Assembly: GCA_900095095.1 (NCBI GenBank)
Contig: FMBT01000479.1
Coordinates: 18,432-82,431 of the forward strand
Reading direction: 5' to 3'
Length of the DNA stretch: 64,000 nt
From: Fragilariopsis cylindrus CCMP1102
Taxonomy: Eukaryota; Bacillariophyta; Bacillariophyceae; Bacillariales; Bacillariaceae
Shown here: in pieces, positions 58,141 to 64,000 of the stretch
How positions within the stretch are numbered: position 1 is the stretch's first letter
Layout: every line of letters begins with the position of its first letter
Notes under the pieces: model-generated
Database searches by the model: none
Told to the model about the DNA's origin: nothing
The model's input: only the letters and a program-made list of their open reading frames with translations
Made by a program: the position numbers and the translations under genes

Positions 58141-59005
58141 GGCTGGCCTGCCACTATATTTACATGGCGGCTACGAACTCACCGATTACTGGTACAAACA
58201 CCATCAACCGACTCATTATAGTCGCAGCCCATTAGTGGCGGTGTTAGGAGCATCGCGCTTCCTGCAACGATCGCAATTTCGGGATCCCCAAACCCGAATA
58301 CCGAAATGCAATCTCTACAGTAATCACTCACTATCTCTCTAGCAGCTTAGTTAACCTGCCAATCACTCCTATGTACTAAACATAGTATTCATAGGACCAT
58401 AGGTAGATCACATAGCTAGAAATAGTGCCTCCAGCACATGCCATGCATTCTGTAGGAGCAGACCAGCCGAGACGGCGCACGTGAATTGGGCGAAGTAGAT
58501 TCTCCAGTGCAAGACTCCAGGCAACAGGCAACGGAAGGACAATCACAGTCCGTCCGTTTACCCCGAACCACGCTTGAAGATTCGCGCCGTTACCAACGAA
58601 GCATACTAGTAGGATACGTAGATAAGATTCGTAGGTAGAGTAAGGCAGTACCCTTAAGGTACAGGATATGACGATCCGGCAAAGCAGAATCGCCAAGAGA
58701 GGAAGGATAGGGAAATCAGACGACGGAACGTAAACTCACTCGTTCCATTGTTTCTTCTGATGTCTGTTTCCATGGGTTGCGATTCCTATCAAGCTAATCT
58801 AGCTAACAGGATCTCACCATGGGATTTTTCTTTAACAGTAACAAACAGGTTTCACAACCAATTCGTTGACAACATATCAACTGTTTCTGTTCTACCGAAC
58901 ACGAAACAACAACTAACGTCCAAATACAAAGATGACACAAAACTCAATAATCGTAACAAATATCTGTATTACCATAATCAGACATGCGATTTACACCATA
59001 TTCTT

Positions 59006-59075
59006 GTCTCACGACTACCGTCTCACGACACCCTGTCTCACGACTACCGTCTCACGACACCCTGTCTCACGACGT
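59006..59075. repeat. 29-bp tandem repeat in leader of copy 2
   Basis: Same alternating TCTCACGAC units as at 48949-49018. Confidence 0.88.
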
Positions 59076-59976
59076 TTCGCTTAGCGATTCACAAAACCAA
59101 ATCTGAGGACTCCTTACAAGGATCAATCTTCACCATCGGCAATCGACAGTTTTTCATTAGCGAAACTAATCCACGAATCGTTTATTAGCAAAACTAATTC
59201 ACGAATCCTCTGTGGCGATTCGTGACTGATGCTTCGACTGCGAACCTTGACTCAACTTTCAAAAATTACTTAACGAACAGTCCAACATTGGCTTTCAGGG
59301 GAGTACATGTTCTCCTTTCCGAGTTGAAGTGACTAGTCGAGGCAATTGGAACCAAGCACAAACAAATGGAATGCTTAGGTACATAGTATTCGTGAAAGTC
59401 ACATTCACTAAGTGTAACAATATTCACCAAACATATAAGATGAACCACATGTCACCACGACTACTATTCCGATACAAAATTCGACAAAAGTGACTTTATT
59501 CATAATTGCCGAATCATATATATATATAATAATCAAACATATATGAGGATTCCTTCACAACCATGATTACATCCTTAAACAACAACTCGATGATCGATCG
59601 CGCTCTTCAAACGAAGACTGCATCGGACAATGTTCGCGATCGTAGAAGAACCGATGCTGATACAACTGACCTAATGCCTCTTTCAAAGACTACATTCAGC
59701 TATGTACAAATCGCAGCAATCAAAACCGATAGTAAATATCGATGTCTATGTCGACTCCGACGTCGACTCCGACGTCAATGTCGATGTCTAACCAATATAT
59801 ACTGATAGATATATGGATAAACAACGATTAACTGCACAAGAACCGTCTTTTCACAGGAGAAAACAACGATTCATTACCTACGAATCGTCTCTTCACAAAA
59901 CCACAACGTAACACAATAATCAGATCAGGTGCTCACAATACGCTTGACGAGAACTTACAAACGCAAATCAAACATC

Positions 59977-62299
59977 ATGGCTTCCCAAACCAACGTCTTA
60001 CGTTTAAATTGCATTAACAAGAATTACAACACCTACTCTGTACTACCACTACGAACACCAAGAACCAACGTAAAAGATTACCACTTGAATCTTGGAAAAG
60101 ATGCGTCCTCGAACATCGGTCGCATCCAACCTGACGAAAATCTACGATACGTGTTCATCAACGAGGACATGAAGCTCGATGTATTACGCTGCGTCATTCC
60201 AGCTGAGGGATATGACATGGCAGCAATTGCTGGAGACGGCATTATGGATACAACAATGGTCCGCCTTCGCAACGGCAACACAGTTTTCAACAACTTCGTC
60301 GCTATCATGAGTAGAGAGATGGTAAACATGGGAGGGTTCCGAACGATCGATGACGTCGACGTCGATGAGCTCATCAAACCTGATGGTTCTCTCGTCACTT
60401 TAGCGGACATCGGCCTCGATGGTAACGAGGATGATCCGAAGTTGGTAATCTTACCAATTGCTATTCCCATTCCTCATGGACATCCTTTACCCCTCGGCCA
60501 TAAAGTCGATGAAGATCTTCCACCTTCCGAAGTGGAATATCCCCATATTTCTTAGCCTGGTTAAAGGCAGTCAAGATCCTCCAAGCCATCAACAAGGGTG
60601 TACCAGTAACTGGTTCAGTGGCAGGTAACGACATGCTTTTCGGTCGCGACCAGTTCCACGAAACAGTCGCTGATGCTGATGCTGAAGAGAACAACTACGA
60701 CAGGATCATTCAAGCTACAGGAGACATGATTTCGAAAGATACTTACGTCCTATGTCCAATGCCAGTTTTGCCATCATCTGATTTCCATCGTCAGCACTTC
60801 GACGAGGCGGAAGTTGTTACAAGACGAGCATTGTTCGATGTCGGACAATGCGCGTCTGCCGAAACAGTCCAACCGAATCAGACTACAGCGACTGACCTCG
60901 CCGGATATTCAAAAATTATCGGTGACGCACTCGCGAAGCGTAGCAAATCGGATGATGCTAAAAAGACAGGTTTCTCCAACAACGTTGAGGAGAAATTGAA
61001 ACTTTTTGGAGCATCTACCGGGACAAACGGTTTCGGTGAAGAAATTCTTGTGCTAGGAACAATTTCCGAAGCGTGCAAAAGTATCTTCGCTGATAAAAAC
61101 AAAACCTCGTCAGCACAATGCTTCCAGAACGCTATGCACTCCGAAGCAGTAGCCATGACGGATGAAGGGGGAAACATCGCAGCGGACAACTTGATCTTCA
61201 ACGAACGCCAATTCAACGCGGTCTTTGTTGTCAAATTGAAAAGTATGCAATTTATGAGAACAGCCCTTGCACACAACCGTTTGACTTCGACGCTGAGATC
61301 ACCATTTTAAATTTTCTTCCTGCCGACGAGGACAATCTAGCATTCCAGAAGATGTTACAATCTGACCGAACGGCCCAAGAGGAGGATCAGATGGAATGCG
61401 ATATTACGAAACATACTAAGCGGACCACCAATCTCTTCATCGACGGTTATCAGGTCGATCGTTTCCATCTTTACACCTGTATCGCAACATTCATGTGTTT
61501 TATCCGTGTTATGTTCGAGAATGGAAAAGAATCGCTAATCTACAAGGGATTTGAGAACCTACTCACATACGTCAAGAGTTCCGAAGGGGCCGGTTGGTTA
61601 ACTTTGAATACTCGTACCTATTCGAACACTATCCATCACTTGGTCTGCGAGTTACAAATACTGTTGGTAGGTGTCCAGAAATTTACATCCAACAACGATG
61701 CCCTTGTCCGAATGGTCAAGAACGATGCTGAAATTCCTGGTGCACATGCCAACCGCATCAAGTCAGTATGCGAAAAAATGCACTTTGTTTGGACACAACG
61801 ATGCGTCGAACCTGTCAGCACTTTCATCAACGCCCCAGAGACGTTTTCCTGGTTTCCTCTAATATCAGGAAGGAAGTTTACTATCAAACAACAGGACTAT
61901 TCTGGCACACCGACACACCAGAAAGATGCGAAAAAGGGCGACGCACCTGCTTCGGGAAAGCCCAAAGGTGTCGCAAAGCACGATAAGCCTGTAAAGGACA
62001 ATCCTAATCGTGCCGTCAAGACCAACGAGGTAATAGAGAAAGAGAAAAAGGGATGGCTCATGTACACTGGAACCAGCAAGAAATTACCTTCTTGCGGGGA
62101 ATTCCATGAGGGAAAACGCCTATGCAATGGCTGGATCTATGTGGGACGTCACTGCGGTGCAGATGCATGCAATCGCATCCATGCCAACAGTTTCGACAAA
62201 CTTACCCCGGAATTCCAAGGAAGAGTCAGAACTTGGGTAAACGATAAGAAAAACAAAGTCCGATGGGCACCTGGAAGAGAACCCAAGAATAGTGAGTAA
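59977..62299 (+). pseudogene. Gag-like ORF1 of copy 2, frame broken twice
   Basis: Same ATG (MASQTNVLRL) as copy 1. One T is missing at about 60542 (CCCC for CCTCC), giving a stop at 60553-60555, and one A is missing at about 61284 (TTGACTTC for TTGAACTTC). The frame then runs to the same TAA. Replacement differences from copy 1 are few (S/C, N/D, D/E, Q/K). Confidence 0.85.
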
Positions 62300-62443
62300 A
62301 CAAAACCACGTTTCTTATGTCTACTATCCACGCCCACGAATCGAACAAATACACATTACATATAAGATTAACTAATTTTCGTTTAATTTACATACTCTTA
62401 TTCTACATTCCCTTCACTAGCACTTATTTCACCTATCTGCAGA

Positions 62444-64000
62444 GAGCCAAACACCAGCACGCTCGATGCCTGTTTTCTTGGTGCTTTCTCAAGCAACAAG
62501 GTACTCCAACCAATAATCCCTATTGATCCAGTGGTACCACTCGAGTGCGATCCTAGTAGTCCTCTATTTAAAATAGCGAGCAAAACAATCAATGAACGAT
62601 CGCCTGCCTTTACCGAAGAATTCCTTCCAAAAGCAAACGTTGAGTCTCATCGTCATCCCAACCAAAGTCCGTTCGTGAACGCTGGACCTCCTGCCTCGTT
62701 CTCAACCAACGAACTACATAATTGGGCCAAAAGCCTGCCGGAGGGAGTCAAACAACCCTTATTCGACATAAATGGTAAGAATACAAAGAGTATGCGACAT
62801 AAAAATATTTCGTTTACTAGTGAATATCGTTTTCGCCATATTATCCCTTTCTTGTATTTAGGCGAATTCCTTGACAAGGAAAGCCAGAAGAACCTCGAAG
62901 AAGTTTCGTTCCTAGCGAAACAGTTTTCAGAACTACAATCCGAGTACGGTTCGGTCGATACGGAACCTATTCGCGGATTTGAAAACTACAAAGATTTCCG
63001 AGACGAAACAGAACTCAACAAGCATCGCATCCGTCTCCATTCGGCAGCTCTGCTACAACATAGCTGCGATGTTGAGAAATTGGTATATTACTCGGTGGCC
63101 CACACGTTGGGGCAAACCGGAATGTACCAAAAATCCTCCAAGACTTAAAGAAAGGGGTACAACCAGAAATCCTAGCCGAAATCAAGCGTGTCTTCGAGCA
63201 CGGTTCGCCAAGGCATATTAATGCCACCAATACTGAACAGAACTTGAAAGATTACTACCAATACGGCAACCACGAATCCGTTAACGATAATGAAGACGAA
63301 GTTGAGAAAGTACTTCTAAAGGATCACCGAAGAGGTAACACTTTACTCGTCGATCCAAGACTATTCGCGTACATCCCGAACAGTCATCTTTCTCCACAAG
63401 GACTTGCAGACCTTTTTAATCTATGGAAAGAGGCCCGCCACATATCCGATTGCTCACATCGCGTACACCCGGAATCGATGTCAATCAATGATTGGACCAA
63501 CAAAAAGAACGAACCTCCAGTCTATTTTGCTGGAAGTTTCGTTCGATTCTGCCAGTGGATATACAACCTAAGGATTTCATATCCAAAGCGACGTATCCTC
63601 CTTGGCGACGACGATATGACGAATGCTTTCAGATTCATCAAAAACAATCCGTCTACAGTTGCCATGAATGGCTTCATGGCGAATGGGCATCTCGGGTTCT
63701 CTACAGGACAATGCTTCGGCGCCTGTTTTTCTCCACCGAATTTTGACCAAGGAGCAAAAGGACGGCAGCAACAAGCAAGCTATCTCTGGGAGAAAGAACC
63801 AGAACGTACTTTAGCTAGAGCAGTGGACCATACAAGCCGAATGGTCTTTGAAGAATGCACCTCGACGGAATCATTCACACAAGCATCAAAGGACGCCCTC
63901 AACACGGGCGTGTTTCGGAATAACGGATCGCGGAAACCACCGGAATTTCCTATGCAAGTAGATGATTGCATGTATGCTGACGTCGAAGAATATTTCAAAC
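62444..64000 (+). pseudogene. Pol (RT) of copy 2, frame broken, cut by window end
   Basis: Corresponds to the RT frame of copy 1. One G is missing at about 63132 (CCAAAAATCC for CCAAAAGATCC), ending the frame at 63146-63148; the other frame then carries motif A and motif C unchanged up to the window edge. Confidence 0.85.

Larger units (their letters stand above)
48447..58503 (+). mobile_element. Tyrosine-recombinase (DIRS-order) retrotransposon, copy 1
   Basis: The left end is placed at CCAGTGCAAGACTCC because homology with copy 2 (58504 onward) starts there, with unrelated sequence to the left in each. The right end is not independently defined; the maximum extent is to the start of copy 2, about 10.06 kb. 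Order: ~1.4-kb leader with tandem repeats, Gag-like ORF (49919-52243), RT (52388-54346), RNase H plus tyrosine recombinase (to 56273), tail ORFs (56770-57775), minisatellites and a poly-A tract near 58093. No LTRs and no DDE integrase; the HSIR...Y recombinase end places it in the DIRS order. Copy 2 follows head to tail. Base composition and codon use differ from the flanking genes (more C, fewer long T runs). Confidence 0.85.
58504..64000 (+). mobile_element. Tyrosine-recombinase retrotransposon, copy 2 (truncated by window end)
   Basis: Starts with the same CCAGTGCAAGACTCC as copy 1 and matches it base for base, offset about 10,057, over at least 5.49 kb; by eye about 15-18 substitutions and five short indels. 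Head to tail with copy 1. The leader repeats, 80-codon leader ORF, ORF1, both intron-like segments and the RT motif A and C region are all present; the sequence runs out in the RT just after VDDCMYADVEEYF. Confidence 0.9.

Noticed and set aside
58376-58696. 106-codon minus-strand frame across the copy 1/copy 2 junction
   Set aside because: It spans the junction, and its counterpart at 48439-48639 has a different end; no family resemblance.
48447-64000. The long direct repeats as LTRs of one large element
   Set aside because: The repeated 5.5 kb contains the leader, Gag and RT frames themselves, so these are two element copies, not terminal repeats.

Overview
The window looks like nuclear DNA of a photosynthetic stramenopile, most likely a diatom. 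Four proteins begin with a signal peptide followed directly by a Phe at the predicted cleavage site (SAFV, SFAF, CSFI, ESFR), the bipartite presequence of a secondary red plastid. Genes are AT-rich, carry short GT-AG introns and long Asp/Asn/Ser homopolymer tracts, and one remnant resembles the Gag of diatom Copia elements. The species cannot be named from this sequence.

Layout. 0-2.6 kb: 3' part of a B12-dependent methylmalonyl-CoA mutase gene, with a 23-nt microexon. 3.2-5 kb: a divergent histone H3/H4 pair with palindromic GGCGC sites between them and an identical 44-bp 3' block containing a histone-type 6-bp/UUUA hairpin; the H4 frame is broken by one extra G. 5.9-15.4 kb: plastid fibrillin (PAP), a GPKOW/Spp2 spliceosome factor, a plastid-type KEA K+/H+ antiporter and the AP-1 mu adaptin. 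15.6-21.1 kb: two paralogous membrane-anchored calcineurin-like phosphoesterases on the minus strand, with a myristoylatable ankyrin protein between them. 21.7-24.5 kb: a plastid methyltransferase and an SPFH/HIR-type protein. 24.5-27 kb: repeat-rich DNA with a Copia-like gag remnant. 27-33.1 kb: two paralogous single-pass LRR proteins with matching exon structure. 33.8-44.2 kb: a 1337-residue TPR protein, a plastid protein with a trigger-factor-like N domain, and a 1043-residue protein with five Cys2...His/Cys modules.

From about 46.6 kb the window changes. A decayed Asp/Gly-rich gene is followed by two head-to-tail, roughly 99.6% identical copies of a 10-kb tyrosine-recombinase (DIRS-order) retrotransposon, the second cut by the window end. 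The element encodes a Gag-like ORF with a Cys/His motif, then RT, RNase H and a tyrosine recombinase, with small accessory ORFs and minisatellites in its tail. The most interesting signal is here. The pol frame has no early ATG, but a GTAAAC...CTGCAG intron of 147 nt at the Gag stop would fuse Gag and Pol in frame, and a second 87-nt in-frame intron-like segment lies in the RT frame. Pol is otherwise interrupted only by single-base indels, mostly in homopolymers; such indels also break copy 2 and histone H4, so base-level assembly errors must be weighed against real decay.

Apart from the divergent histone pair and the local paralogue pairs the genes are functionally unrelated, as expected for a nuclear region. 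All exon boundaries were read by eye from splice motifs, frame continuity and remembered family sequences.
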